NCBI RefSeq assembly: GCF_029873635.1
Contig: NC_080422.1
Coordinates: 2,894,001 to 2,958,000, forward strand
From: Malania oleifera
Taxonomy: Eukaryota > Streptophyta > Magnoliopsida > Santalales > Ximeniaceae
Direction: 5' to 3'
DNA length: 64,000 bases
This document shows positions 45,763 through 58,190 of the stretch, piece by piece; the stretch's first letter is position 1, and each line of letters opens with the position of its first letter. The translations under genes were made by a program, and so were the position numbers. The notes under the pieces are model-generated. The model did not search any database, had not been told where the DNA came from, and worked only from the letters and a program-made list of their open reading frames with translations.

Positions 45763-46510
45763 ATCAATGAATGAAAAGTACTGATATTTCTAAAATACTA
45801 TTTTTACCATGATTTTGTAACAGCTGAAATAACCATAACATTATATATACTGAGCTGAATGAACTGTAATAACTAGATATCTGAAATGTCTGTATAACTG
45901 AATAACTGACTTATCTGATTAATTGTATAAACTAAACATTATGGTTTTGAAATGGGTATAACATAATATTCTGAAAAATATTGTAAAATACAAGTTTCTG
46001 TGCGTATACCGAAAATCATGGTATTTTGAAAATTATGAAAATCTTATACTAAACTAATAATAAACTCACGCCACACAATTAAATATTGATATTATCAGGC
46101 TCTGAAACTGCATAAATAATCTGAATAATAACTTACCGAAAAACATATAATTTATACTGAATCATAACAGGTTTGCCTCGCATAGCATATTTCCCTTACT
46201 TTATCTCTGAAAAGTCCCTACTATACTCTGATCTTATATCCGCAGGGTTCTCTACTCAACACCTTGAAAATGACATTTCCCAGAATAAAACATCAGTATT
46301 TTCTAGCACACAACATTTTCTATAACTGTGGAAAAGGTTAAAACTGGATAAAATACCTTATCCTGAGATTGGGATGAATTCCAAACCAACTTCTCCAACG
46401 ATTAGTTTCGGCAAACTTGTAAAGAACTTTACCAGGAGCGTCGTGGTGGCTTCAGATCTTCAATCCGGCGAGAAATGGAGCCGGGATCGAAGAGAGAAGG
46501 GGAGGGAAAC

Positions 46511-46575
<65 letters not shown>

Positions 46576-46628
46576 TTCTGCGCTGAAAATTTTGTTAAAA
46601 ATCCGAGTTTCAGCTATTTATTGAGCCG

Positions 46629-46823
46629 AATTCGTCGACGAGACACGTGACCTCGTCGACAAGGCCTGTAGAAAGTTCAACGACAAACCTGCACTCTCGT
46701 CGACGAATTTTAGACTTCCAAAAATCCTCTCTCGGTATCTTCTCGTCAACGAGATGGATCTTCGTCAATGAGATCTTGAAGAACCCTCGTTGACGAAACC
46801 CCTATGTTCATCGACGAGGCCTG
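46629..46823 (-). promoter_or_regulatory. TCGTCGACGA array, second chromovirus LTR
   Basis: About eight copies or variants (for example TTCGTCGACGAG near 46630, CTCGTCGACAAG near 46652, CTCGTCGACGAA near 46696) upstream of the TATA-like site in element orientation, as in the gypsy 1 LTR at 11848-12005. Confidence 0.62.
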
Positions 46824-46846
46824 GAAGAATTTCTTGGGTTATTACA

Positions 46847-48326
46847 CTTCTTTTCTCCCAAATTGATGTTAAAGATTTTTGTTCCCGCTTGGATTGTTTT
46901 CAAGGAATTCAAGGCCTTTCACTCAAGGCATTTTGTTAGAGGATGGGGTCCCATGCATAGAAAACAAGCAAGTGGTGGTTGATGCACCCCACTCCTTGCA
47001 TCTTTGTCATTCTAATCTCTCTTTTTTTGGGTCCCCTATCGCTTATGAAGTTATTAGATCCCTTGTTGCTCTCCCTGCTTTTAGATTTATACACCCGAGA
47101 AGATCTTTGTTCATGATTGTTAGATGTTGAGTATTTCCTTTTCTTAGAACCATTTGAGTAGTCATTTAATTGTCCACTTGTTGCAAGGGTCCGACTTGAG
47201 AAATCCTCCAATCGTTCAGCTGCTGCAAGAGTCGAGGGAAGGTCACGAGTCCCCTGTCTTCGCAGCTCATTCTTTGGCCATGATTTGAGTCCTTGAAGGA
47301 AATGGAAGACTCTATTAGAATTCGCCATATCCTTGATGTCGAGCATTAGGGCCTAGAACTCCCGTACATACCTCCCTATTGAGTCTGTCTGTTGTAATTC
47401 AAATACATTTCAACGAGCCATATACTCTTTATTCCCTATGTAAAATTGTTCTTTCAAGGCATGTTTCAACTCTTACCAAGTATTGATGGTGCACCGGTTG
47501 TTTTGCATGTCTTCACATTTGGTTCTCCACCATAATTTAGCATCCTCAGTAAGATATACTGTTGCAATATTAACTCAGTCCTCCTCTATGTCAATCCTTG
47601 AGCACTTAAAGTAGTGTTCTAGATCAAAGAAGAAGTTGCCTAACTTCTTTGCATCTCGAGCATCCCCAAAATATTTAGGTTCTAGCACCTTAATCTGTGT
47701 TCTCCCACAAGTATCGATTATGGGCCTTCAGGACATCTGGGCCACTGCATTTAGCTTAGTACTCACCTCTCATAAGTCATTCTGAAATTGATCCGCTATG
47801 TTTCGAAGATTACCCACCTCCTTCAAACCCTCTTTCATGGTACTAATAGATTGTTTGAGATTATTTGCAAGCACATAGAAATCATAAGTTAATTCCCATA
47901 GGGAGGCCTCAAGATCTATTGGCTCTCCCACTCGAGATGTAAGAAATGGCATTACGCCCTCAATTTGTTTTAGTCTATTCTCGAAGGCTTCCAATTGTTC
48001 AATGTTACTCTAGAAGACCTCAAGCTCTATTGGTCTTTTCTCCAGGGATTTTATGCGTGAAATGAATTTCTCAAGTTCTAAAATTCTTATCTCAAGCTTG
48101 AATACACTATAGAGGGTTCCTCTAGTGTTCTCTTGGGCAACCTCAAGCTCTATTGGCACGCCTCTCTCTCTTGACAATTTTGTCACAAATGTTTGGGGTT
48201 CGAAGAACTTCGTTTCAAGGTTTGCTACTTTTGCCTCCAGCGCCTCAACGCGCTCTATCTTTATAGACTTCGAAGTTTTCATTTTGCCACTTATGGTGCT
48301 CACATACACCGTACTTTGTTACCAAC
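46847..48326 (-). pseudogene. Galadriel-like gypsy gag, broken
   Basis: Reads leftward: a coiled-coil N-terminal part (48010-48309 and 47770-47994, KIERVEALEAKVANLETKF), a degenerate core with ATVYLTEDAKLWWRTKCED (about 47500-47580), then frame 46936-47346 with VFHFLQGLKSWPKNELRR and STLAAAERLEDF, and a zinc-knuckle-like CFLCMGPHPLTKC near 46930. The frame is contiguous with 32186-32213 across the solo LTR insertion. A primer site TGGTAACAAAGT on the minus strand lies at 48313-48324. Clade assignment is from memory of gag features, moderate certainty. Confidence 0.75.
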
Positions 48327-48765
48327 TGTCACGGACCCCCAGATTAGACTCAACTAAGGGGCCGTGCGGCACTTGTCGAGGCTCTCCCCAACAGAGTCAG
48401 CCAATAATCACCTGTTCAAACCTGTAAACGTGAGCATCACATAACTCTCGGCAACCACACATAATCAAGAAATATTAATATAGACACCGATGGATCAGGA
48501 AGGCAAGAGACATTGATGCTCAATAATAAAATAGAGACAACTTATTTTATTCAAGTAAGACTATACAAGCCATAACACAAGTAATTTAATATTCATTTAT
48601 AAATTCCTAGAGAATACAAGTAAAATCATCTCTCTCCTCCATTAAATCCCCCTTACAATATCACCCCCTACCACATAGCAGCGAAAAAGCACACCAAAAC
48701 CAAAACCTGTACGTCAAAACACACCTAAATGTCTCTATCTCTACAAACAGAACAAAGACATTACA
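48327..48765 (-). repeat. 5' LTR of the Galadriel-like element
   Basis: About 439 bp. The left edge TGTCACGGACCCCC is two bases from the primer site, and the right edge is probably ...ATTACA at 48765, giving TGTAATGTC as the LTR start. It has the same orientation as the CHX gene and lies 19 bp beyond its stop codon. On the minus strand an AATAAA lies at 48546-48551. Confidence 0.7.
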
Positions 48766-48784
48766 ACCCCTCTCCCAGTTACGG

Positions 48785-51700
48785 TTAATGTTGCATTACC
48801 AGTACTGAAAATTGAAACTCCGACGCAGTTAACATGTCTCCAATTAGCCCCAGTTCAGGGCAGTCACCCCACTCTGTTAGGCCCTGTGTAGCTGGAGACT
48901 CTGTATCATGTCGTCTTCCCACTATGAATAGATCGTAAGCAGACTCCATGGATCGAATGACCTGCGTTGTTCCAACCCCATCTGTCACAATCTCTTCCTT
49001 GTAAACAATCTTCTCCCTGCCTGTTGCATTAGCCCTTAAGTCATACATCAGTTTACTGTCAATGGTATCCGTCATTTCATCAAAAAAGCATGATTTAATC
49101 CAAACCACAGTTAGGCTAACACCGGGATGTCCAGCCATGCGTCGGCTATATTCCAACGCGTCCTGATCATCAGCACCACCAAGGAAGATCATGGCGATGC
49201 GGTACAATGATGGGCCTGCCAAAGCAGGCCGTTTCCCTTCTATCTGGCTCCGATCGATGAGAATTCCAACAGAGCAAGGAGCCTTGCCGATGACGTTTTT
49301 GTTCACAATCCTAATAGAGGGGAAGGTAGCTTCCACAGTCCCGTCAATGGCCCAGCGCTTGTGGAAGGGGACGATCACGATGTTTGTTCTCTTGTCGAGT
49401 GCGAGGGTGCATATGTCGTCGTGCATGCTCGCATATGGCGCGACTGCAATGAAGTGCTGCAACGTGATGCAACCATGGCTGCTCTTCTCGAAGTTGTTGA
49501 AGGCATTGGCGATGCGCTCGGGGCGGGTGAGTTGGGAGGTAGGCTTGTTTTTATGGTGGACTGGTAAGACAACGGCTGCCGCCCTACCATCAAGGTCTGT
49601 TAGCTGGAGGGTGAGGATGGAAATGGGGCTGGTTCTTGTTGGGTTGGAGGTTTCAAGGATGTGGATGATGGGGGATACGTTTTCCTCACTGTGAATGCAA
49701 ACTAGTAACCGGAGATCTGTTGTTGCACGATAGGGTGGCCTATTCAGTCCCTTTTGAACCATGTATTTGGCTGAAGGATCATAGAGGTAATGCACGATGG
49801 GTCTGCATATCCAAGTTATTATCACCATACTGATCACTAAGAGGGCATACGTTTCTTGGTTTACAAGCTGTAGATAATCGAAAAAGTACTGATCAACAAG
49901 AAAAAAAAAAAAATTGATCCTAAGATGAACATTCATGCCAAAAGACAGGAAAGTTAAGTCTAGGTAAGTGCGCAGACACTTCTTTCCCAGTATAATTAAT
50001 GATTCATAACTTCTGGATTTTTTCCCTTAAACTTTCCCAAGAATCTTTGCACCCAGAACTTCCTTTGTTAGTCTATGATCAGTGTTTAGTTTCACAATAA
50101 ACTGTAATGGAAGCAATGAAAGACAGGATCAGAAATTCAAATTTGTGAATACGATTGGTAATTAAATATGTATATATTTTTTAAAAAAAGGCTGGATCAA
50201 ACTTGGTAATTGCTAAAGATTATTAAGCCTTCTTATATTTTGCAATCTTTAATTTCCAGCTGCTAAATGTAGCCTGTGAGATATGGTGCGTATCAATATT
50301 TTATGAAAAGGCTAAATTAAAATTGTAGTGTTTTCTTCCTTTTTTTTTTTTTTTTTTTCTCTTTTTCTCTTTTTTTTTCAAAAGGGATCGTAATGAACTT
50401 ACGTCATGTTCGTTTTGCAAAATGGAATGGATTAGCAATGCAATGAAATAAAAATTTTAATAGAAAATATACAAAAATAAATTTTAAATTCGACTCTTTT
50501 GTTTGATTCTATTCCATTCATGTGTACTAAATGTATCATAAAATTGTATATGATGACATTGTTTCTTGTAAGATAACAAATACTTATATTATGTTGTTCT
50601 TTAATTACAAATAGACATCCAATGAACCAAGCTTAACCTAGCAATTAAGTCTGGTTCGCAGAATTACTTAATCCTAGGAATAGGATAGAATGCAATGAAA
50701 ATTTAATAATAATTGTATAGGGATCTAATAATTTAGGAACAAGTGTTCATTTAAAAACTTTTGTTATTGCAACCATGAATATGCATGATAGGAATAAATA
50801 TTCATAGGGTGAGATTTGAGAATTGTTATTCATCATCTAACTTATTATGGATTAATAAAAATTTTGCATCAATATTTGCTTTTTGGTTGCAACACATTTT
50901 CCCATGTAAGCTATTAATTCTTCATGACATGACCATTCTTTTCTATGAATACACATTTGGTGGGATAAATGTAACCTAATGTTTTTAAACTCTGATCGTT
51001 TCAGACTGTCTTGACCAACTTTTGCTGATCAAAAGGAAGAAAAGAGGGAAATATGGTTTGCAGTACCTCATTATCCAAGAAGGCGCTATAGAAAGCAATC
51101 TCCACAATGCCTTTGCAGCACATGATCAAAGCCAGAGAAAGAGCATCCTTGAATGGAACTTCAAAGTAAAGGGACGGCACAATAGTGCCTATGAACTTTC
51201 CCACGTATCCCATAAGAATGGCAATCTCTGTGAACACCCACTTCCCTCCTCCCAGTGCAGAAAAGACATCAACCCTAGCCCCAGTGCTGGCACAAAAAAC
51301 GGGAAGCAGCACCCCGGAAGCAATGATGTTAAGCTTCTCCACCAAAGTCGAGGTCAGCGGTGGCGTGGAGGGTAAAAACAAGCCGAAGGCAAAAGCTGTG
51401 AATGCACAGTGTTGCCCAATGACGTCCCCAGAGTACCCTACCATTAACAGCAGCGTAAGAATTGCAAGAAAATGACTTCCCTTCATGGGTTTTCCTTCAG
51501 GAGTGCTCCTTACGATCCACATAACCAGAGGCCGAAGAGCGAAGTACACAAGACCATAGTATCCTACCAAGAGCAGACTCGGCAGAAACGGTGTCGCTGA
51601 GGATGTCATAATTGCAGTGACTATTTTGGGAAGTAGTTCAACCACGATCCAACTACTCGCATCACTGATGCAAGCGACAAAGGTGGCCAAGCAGCCAACC

Positions 51701-53054
51701 TCCGAGTTGAGAATGTCGAGATCGATGAGTACACTGGCGGTGACAACGAAATAAGTGACAGAATTCCTTATCACCATCATCTCAAACCCCAAAAACAGGG
51801 CCTCGTCTACTTTTATTCCCTTCAAGGCCAGAAAACCAAGCGCTAGAGGAAGTACATTGCCGCAGAGACCTATGGCTACAGCCCTTCTTCCTATGCTCCT
51901 CAACATGGTTGCATCGAACTGCACCCCTAGCACAAATGCGTGGATCATGAACCCGAAGTTCGCGAAAGTTTCCAGCGCAACCGTGCCTCCCGGGGGGAAC
52001 ATGTTGTTTGTGTAGGTGCTGTTCCTTGCCACAACTAAGGGCCCTACGATTACACCAGCCTGGTGGAAACTGAACATGTTAATTATGATCAGTATCTAAA
52101 CAAGAATGCAAGTGTATGGACATGTGCTTTAATGTATATATATTTTCCAAAACATAAACTCTTGGTGCATTGTTGTAGATAAATGGCCAGATGAGTATCC
52201 CCAGTTGTGTTCTACCAGAGCACGTAAGTAGGATTTAGGGGGAGGCAAGATTACTGGGTTAACGGGTTTTTCCAAATTGTAATGAAGTGTGAGGGCATGG
52301 AGTTTATTTTTTCACAAAGGTGATTTGGAGGGTCTTCAAAAGTTTCAATGTAAATAATTTTAGGGCATGAGATATTTGATTTGCTTGGAGATACTCGTTT
52401 GAGGCTCCTAAAATTTTATAGACCCCGTAAAATGATTTGAACCTTTTCTGAGGTTCTAAAAAATTTCACCTTTTCATATTCGTTCTATTACTTTATTGTC
52501 AAGCCCAAATGAGGTATAAGCATTTTGAAAATCAATGTTTGGAGAGGTTTATGAGATTTTTAAAGCTTGAATGGATTGTATGCATATTTAATTTTTCCTA
52601 ATCTCAAGGGAGTTTGTTTTATGCAAAGTTTTGATTCTTGAAATTAAGAGGAATTGTACGAATTAATTGAAGAAGATTTATGAATAACTTTTGTTAAATA
52701 AGATTAAGGGAATGAACGAAGATTGTAAGATATTGTAATGATGCATGCATGAGATATTAATAAAAAATAATTAGAGAGAGAGAGAGAGAGAGAGAGGAAT
52801 GAAGGGGAGCTTACAATGACATAGGACATGACACTGCTTAGGCCAAGAGGCCTGAACAAGGCGTGGACGCATCTGGTGGTAAAAAAAATGAGAATAATCT
52901 GAGCCATGAGAACAGGGGAAGAGTAATCAAAAGGATTATCTCGAAGCCAAAGTCCCTTTGAGGTTATCTTCCTAGCATATTGGCATACCATCTCATTACC
53001 TTTCACCTTTCCGGCCGCCCTCATAATATGGCTTCCGGAATCCCCCATTTTCAT
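48785..53054 (-). CDS. CHX: CHX-family cation/H+ antiporter, three exons
   Basis: Predicted 771-residue membrane protein: exon 1 52815-53054 (80 codons), exon 2 51067-52059 (331), exon 3 48785-49867 (360 plus TAA). All junctions are GT-AG and phase 0 (ATT|GTAAGC, CCACCAG|GCT, GAG|GTACTG, CTACAG|CTT). The CHX (CPA2) family exchanges K+ or other monovalent cations for protons, mostly in endomembranes, and is expanded in plants. Exon 1 holds the N-terminal GLWLRDNPFDYSSPVLMAQ and the first membrane helix. Exon 2 holds most helices of the exchanger domain, including SDASSW with an Asp near residue 213 at the CPA2 cation-site position. Exon 3 holds the cytosolic domain (TTDLRLLVCIHSEENV, AIDGTVEATFPSIRIVN, APCSVGILIDRS, DLFIVGRR). 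No internal stops. The segment VIRNSVTYFVVTASVLIDLDILNSE departs from the usual TSFPV-type motif, so transport may be altered. An alternative start lies at 53048. Most likely the only functional host gene here. Confidence 0.9.
49868..51066 (-). other. Intron 2 of the CHX gene
   Basis: 1199 bp, AT-rich, GT...AG. It has a pyrimidine-rich run at about 50338-50380 and no recognisable element or frame. Confidence 0.85.
52060..52814 (-). other. Intron 1 of the CHX gene
   Basis: 755 bp, GT...AG, with a GA microsatellite (about 52770-52797) close to the donor site. No element recognised. Confidence 0.85.
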
Positions 53055-54340
53055 TTATTTTCTGGGAGGCCAAATAGAAAGAAAGAAAAAAAAAATTCTA
53101 ATCACGAACACACTGAGAGAGAGAGAGAGATTAGTTTGGAGTTTGATGGCTAACAATAAATAACGGTTAACTGTTAAAAGTTGGTTATATATGAGTTTAC
53201 GATTGAAAATCATCTATATTTATGCTATTAAATAAGGGAAGATGATAGAGTTTTTTCAATCTGACATTTTCTTCTCTTGTTCTTAAAATACTCTCAATTT
53301 TACTAGTGTCATATAATTACAACATTTACAAAATATGAGTAAATAAGTAATTTTAATTTAAAAATTTTTTAAAACATTTATAACTTCTTATTTAACTTAT
53401 CAATTCTTCATTATCTCTTAAAAATAGTAAATTTAAAAATGTGAGGCAAGGAGCATATGTATTCTATGCCCATAATTATTCTAATATAATAACATGCACA
53501 AGTATTTGGGTTCTTAAATGACACGATGCCCGTAATATATCTCAACTTATGAATTGATGTTATTTGATATATATATATATACTTATGAATTGATGTGATT
53601 CGATGTTGAATATGATACGTAAAAAAAATTCTCATTCATTATTATTTTTAGTCGATTCAAGGTTCATGCTAAAACTCACGTATGAATAATTTTTTTATTG
53701 CATTTCTTGTCAACGAGTAGAATTTTTTTGTTTATTTATTCATTTTTTTTGAGCTTGATTTTCTCCTCTAAACAACAATAGATGTAGTGGCGCAACATGC
53801 AGTGCATCCATAAAAATACTTTACTGTTTTGATTATTTGATTATAGTGTTGCTAAAATATTTTCATTATTTTGAAAAGCTATTTTCAAAGCTGTACATGT
53901 CATAATTTCAACCTCTGCATTCACATATCATTGCAATAACCTATAACCAAGAAAAAGAAAGAGTCTGAAAAGGCTAATAATAGAAAAATATATATGATAA
54001 ATTATTAGTGAACTAACATATATTTATTTTAAGCCGAGATGTGAAAGGATCACTATCCCTAAATTCTATTTCGCACACCCACAGAGAACATATCTTGGTG
54101 CAAATAGTTAATGCATGCATGACCTCCAAAATTTCAGAGAATGTTTGATTTTGCGTGCACTCATAAACACCAGAGTTATAACTAAGAATTGTAGTACCTG
54201 ACTACTCAACAGAACCAAAACAATAGAAGAGAAAGAGAAATGGAAAGAAGAATGTTACATATTATATAGACCGGTGTACGCCTTTTATAAGCTAGCTTTA
54301 CATAAATTAAATACTTAATATTAAATTTGTTGTGTAAAAC
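53055..54340. other. CHX upstream region
   Basis: About 1.3 kb upstream of the start codon, AT-rich, with a short GA run at about 53111-53130 and a TA run near 53566-53580. I see no coding frame of note and no clear element. It should contain the promoter, but I cannot pick out a convincing TATA box. Confidence 0.5.
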
Positions 54341-54358
54341 CCCCAAATATACATAGTG

Positions 54359-54405
<47 letters not shown>

Positions 54406-54600
54406 TAAAAGATCAAACACACAATGCAACAATCTAAATGGTGAATATAGAACAATTTTACAACCACAACAAGTAAATAAAGCAATAACAATAACAATGA
54501 CACTGAGAATTACGTGATTCGGTAATGCCTACATCCACGGTAGCAAACGACAAGGATTCACCATCTTTTTGTCTCCTCACCTGAATCGCTGACACAAGCT
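54341..54600 (-). mobile_element. Copia LTR fragment
   Basis: After a TA microsatellite (54361-54401), the minus strand has GGTGAATCCTTGTCG, GTGGATGTAGGC and CCGAATCACGTAATTC in the order of the R-region block of the other copia LTRs. No termini and no clear hairpin. It meets chromovirus protease near 54600. Confidence 0.5.
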
Positions 54601-56433
54601 ATGGTGAGGCATGCACGCGTGAACCCACGAATCTATATTCTTGCTCACTCGGGGGTCTGAAAATTACTTTTTTTTTTTATGGCAATCTATGCTGGCGTGA
54701 TGAGTTACTAGGTAATCCATGCCTTATATCACATCAAACCCCTACATATCTAGGACCACAAGATCAGCAGGTAGTATTCTCTCCAGAATACTTACTGGAA
54801 AATTCCGAAGCACCTTCCTGCAGCTTACCACAGATCCTGTCGGCGTACCCACAGACAGCTCTACATTTAATAGTTGTGTCTCTACCTCAGTTATTCTGAC
54901 ATATCCTGCTGATATAAAGGAATGAGTGGCACCTATATCAAAAAAATAATAACTTTATATGGTAAAGTAATTAGGGTACCTGTGACTATGTCTCCGACCG
55001 CCTCAGCGTCACCCGACGTCAACGCAAAGACCCTCGCCGACGCAGTGTTCCTTTGCTAACCTCTGCAGGGTGCCTAGTATCAACCTCGAAATGGTCTAGG
55101 AGTCAGTGCATAACCCAACATCATCTGATAGGATCGAGCCATATGGTCAAGCTTCCTACAACGATAACACACATTCTCCCCTAGCCGGCACTCACCCAGA
55201 TGTCTCCGTCCACATCTAGGACAAGTGGTGGGAGGCTATCCACCATGAAATCCACCCTGTTCTACCATTTGTCTCTAACCCTCGCCAAATTTTTCCTCCT
55301 CTCCAAGGGCCTCGGCTAGAACCCACCTGAAAACTCGAGGGTGCGGCCCTCTTCTTCTAGTTCGATGTCTCAGTCTCTCTTGGCAGACTCTCCTTTGCTA
55401 TAATAGCCCAGTCAACTAACTATGAGAAATTATGTATCCTCAATACTTCTACCTACCTATAAATATCTCGCCTCAGATTCCTCTTGAACATCCTAGCCTT
55501 CTTAACTTCATCTGGAACAATGTAGGGGCAAAAACGCGATAATTCAATAAATCTCGCGGCGTACTGCTAGACTGTCAATGATCCCTTAGACAGACTCAGA
55601 AACTCCTGCACTCGAGCCTCTCTAACTGAGACAGGATAGTATCTATCAAAGAATATGTCCCTGAATCAGGCCTAGGTCATCGGCACTAGAATAGCCCTCT
55701 ACTCCTCCAACAATCTAGTGGCTATCCACCATCTCTCGACCTCCCCTACCAGTCTATACATAGCATATAAGACTCTTTACTCATCGGTGCAGTGAAATAC
55801 TATCAGAATCTTCTACCTCCTGCATCCAATTCTCTGCAATAACAGGGTCAGCTGCTCATGAAAATGACGGTGGGTTCATCTTCATAAATTTCTCTATTGT
55901 ACACTCTTGAGCTGATGATGGACCTCCTTGATCCTTGGAGCTCCGAGAAATCTCAGCCATAACTTGCTGAGCCACACTACGTAGTGTAGCATCTGAATCC
56001 CCGCCTCCTGCACTCGAAGGACCAGCTCCATCATCTCCACTAGCATGAGCGCTACTACCTCTTAGGTCCATCCTGCTATATTACAAAATTGTTTGAGTAT
56101 CTGCGTCTTATGATACTATATTAGCTAAAATACTCCTAACTTCTCATTACTAATTTAAGGTCGAGCCCTACCGTATGAAAATAGAAATCATCAATAGTTT
56201 ACTATGGTTTTCCTAGAATCATTGATCACCCCAAGAAAATCACAGAAACCACCCTAAAACTTTACCTTCAAACTGCATAACAGAACCCTAAATTCTCATC
56301 CTAATTTCCCAATATCAACTTCACAAATACCTTGTTTAACTTTTCTTAAGATTCCATTTCCTAAATTTTGGTATTATTTTCTGTTGCATTCTAGAGTCTA
56401 CAGAACCTAACAACCTAGGCACTGATACCAAAC
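54601..56433 (-). pseudogene. Chromovirus 3 gag and protease fragment
   Basis: Reads leftward from the LTR. The gag N-terminus is in frame 55856-56071 ([26 protein letters not shown]). Then degenerate gag to about 55080, with a zinc-knuckle-like segment near 55160 and an aspartic protease at about 54690-54960 (ATHSFISAGYVRITEVETQL in degenerate reading). Many stops. The primer site TGGTATCAGTGC on the minus strand is at 56419-56430. RT and downstream parts are absent. Confidence 0.78.
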
Positions 56434-57362
56434 TATAACGACCTCAAGAATTACACTATATTTTTTTTCCTTAAATGAACATATAAACTACTCTGATACC
56501 TTTACTATGGCATCTCAGGCCTCAGCTGAGCATTAAGGTATTTATATATAAAATAAACACACCTATGCAGCAGAAAATATAAATCATACAACTATAAATA
56601 CACATACAATACCAGAATTCAGTATTTTCAGACCATAGTTATATTTCACATCTCCCTCTAGTACCATCTACCCCAAAATATAACACTCTGTACAAACTTA
56701 CCCTATATACAGGGCAAACAAGTAATCACTTTATTTGCGAGTTTGATCTGCTCGCCTAATTGGCTCACCTGAAAAAAAAATTGTTAAAATAATAGGGTGA
56801 GACGACGCTCAGTAAGTGGAAATATGCTATTACTAGTGTGTGGCGACTAAGTTGCATACTATTTTAATAACATCTGAGTTGTATAAAATAATAAATCTGT
56901 AAAACATATCTTACATTTATTGCAATTTAAAGTATAACCATGTCATCTGAATTTTCTACTCTTCATACTGCTAATATCATACTATATTTATCAAATACTA
57001 TAAAACTGTATACAGAACTGTGTTTTTTCCCTGAAAATCTGTATGCCATGACTTGACCCCTTATGATAGGGTTGTGCGGCCTGTAGGCAGGACTTAACGC
57101 TGGTTGGCATACTAGGTAAGTTATTATACTCTACACTATCTCAGCCCGGCCAAACTGCATCCACTCCTAGGCGCGGAACTGGACTACTACCTTGTCAAAT
57201 CGGCCCCCTTAACCCAGTGAAATGGGGAGTTGCATCCACTCTGCGTGCGATTTGATGGTACCCACACACTATCTGAGATATGTGATTTCACTCTATCTGT
57301 ATTAGCAACGGTACCGTGCTCTGTTATCTGTATCTGTCTGTAATATTTCCACAAGGATTTGA

Positions 57363-57416
<54 letters not shown>

Positions 57417-58190
57417 CTATAATCTTTCTACTGTTTTCATCATGTTTCCAAAATAACCATAACACTATAATTCTGTACTATAAATATGGTAATATCTGTT
57501 GAACATAACTATAACATTTGGATGCTATATCTGTATATCTGACTGTATAATCTGTATGTATAATCTGTCTGTATAATCTGAGTGTTATGATATTAGGAAA
57601 CATAACATTCTATAAATACTGTAATATACTGTTCTGAATAAAAGCTGTAATATACTGATCTGATATATATTTGTGTATATCAATCTATATCTATATATAC
57701 TGTATAACATGATATGCTAGATAAATCTGTATAAGTTCTATATCAGATAAATATCTACTCAGGCCACACAAACATTGAAAACTCTGATTCTATAAAAACT
57801 GGATAATGAACTGGTATATATATATAAATCTCTGATAATATTGTTAAAACTCCTAACATAGCATATTTCCCTTACCTAGTTTTTGAAAAAGCCCATTTCT
57901 ATATCTGGTCTCACACCCGTAGGGTTCCCCAATCAACACCCTGAAAACCACATCTCCTAGAACAAAATATCATTATTTATTCGTATACTATATTTCTTAT
58001 TACTATGGGAAAGACAAATAGTGAATAAAATGCCTTATCCTGAAATTGGGATGGAATTCAAACCACTTGCACCAACAATCCACTCTAATAGATTTGCAGA
58101 GAACTTTCCCAGGAGCGTCGTGGTGGCCTTAGATCGTCAATCTGGCTAGAAACGGGGCTGGAATCGAATAGAGAAGGGGAAAGGGACGTT
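56434..58190 (-). repeat. 5' LTR of chromovirus 3, truncated
   Basis: The + strand start TATAACGACCTCAAG lies beside the primer site. Similar throughout to the gypsy 1 LTR (for example GATCTGCTCGCCTAA and the CTCAGTAAG and ATGCTATTACTAGTGTGTGG segments). Contains a TA microsatellite (about 57367-57413). Cut near 58190, where CACTA transposase coding starts, so the U3 region with any TCGTCGACGA array is missing. Confidence 0.82.

Larger units (their letters stand above)
32219..46846 (-). mobile_element. Chromovirus solo LTR (gypsy 1 family) carrying nested elements
   Basis: Starts TGTAACGACTTGCTAA and ends GGGTTATTACA, with CTTCT on both sides (32214-32218 and 46847-46851). Its own sequence is 32219-32952 and about 45763-46846; the middle is Sirevirus E. 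Compared with the gypsy 1 LTR, roughly 300 bp are missing at the E junction. The right part carries a GA microsatellite (46513-46572), a TATA-like AATAAATAG on the minus strand (46614-46622) and a TCGTCGACGA array (46629-46823). Confidence 0.88.

Noticed and set aside
48010-48427. Frames 48010-48309 and 48125-48427 as host coiled-coil genes
   Set aside because: The first is the N-terminal gag of the Galadriel-like element, next to its primer site; the second is its antisense.
49191-49694. 167-residue + strand frame
   Set aside because: Antisense of CHX exon 3, where the GC-richer coding sequence opens frames on both strands.
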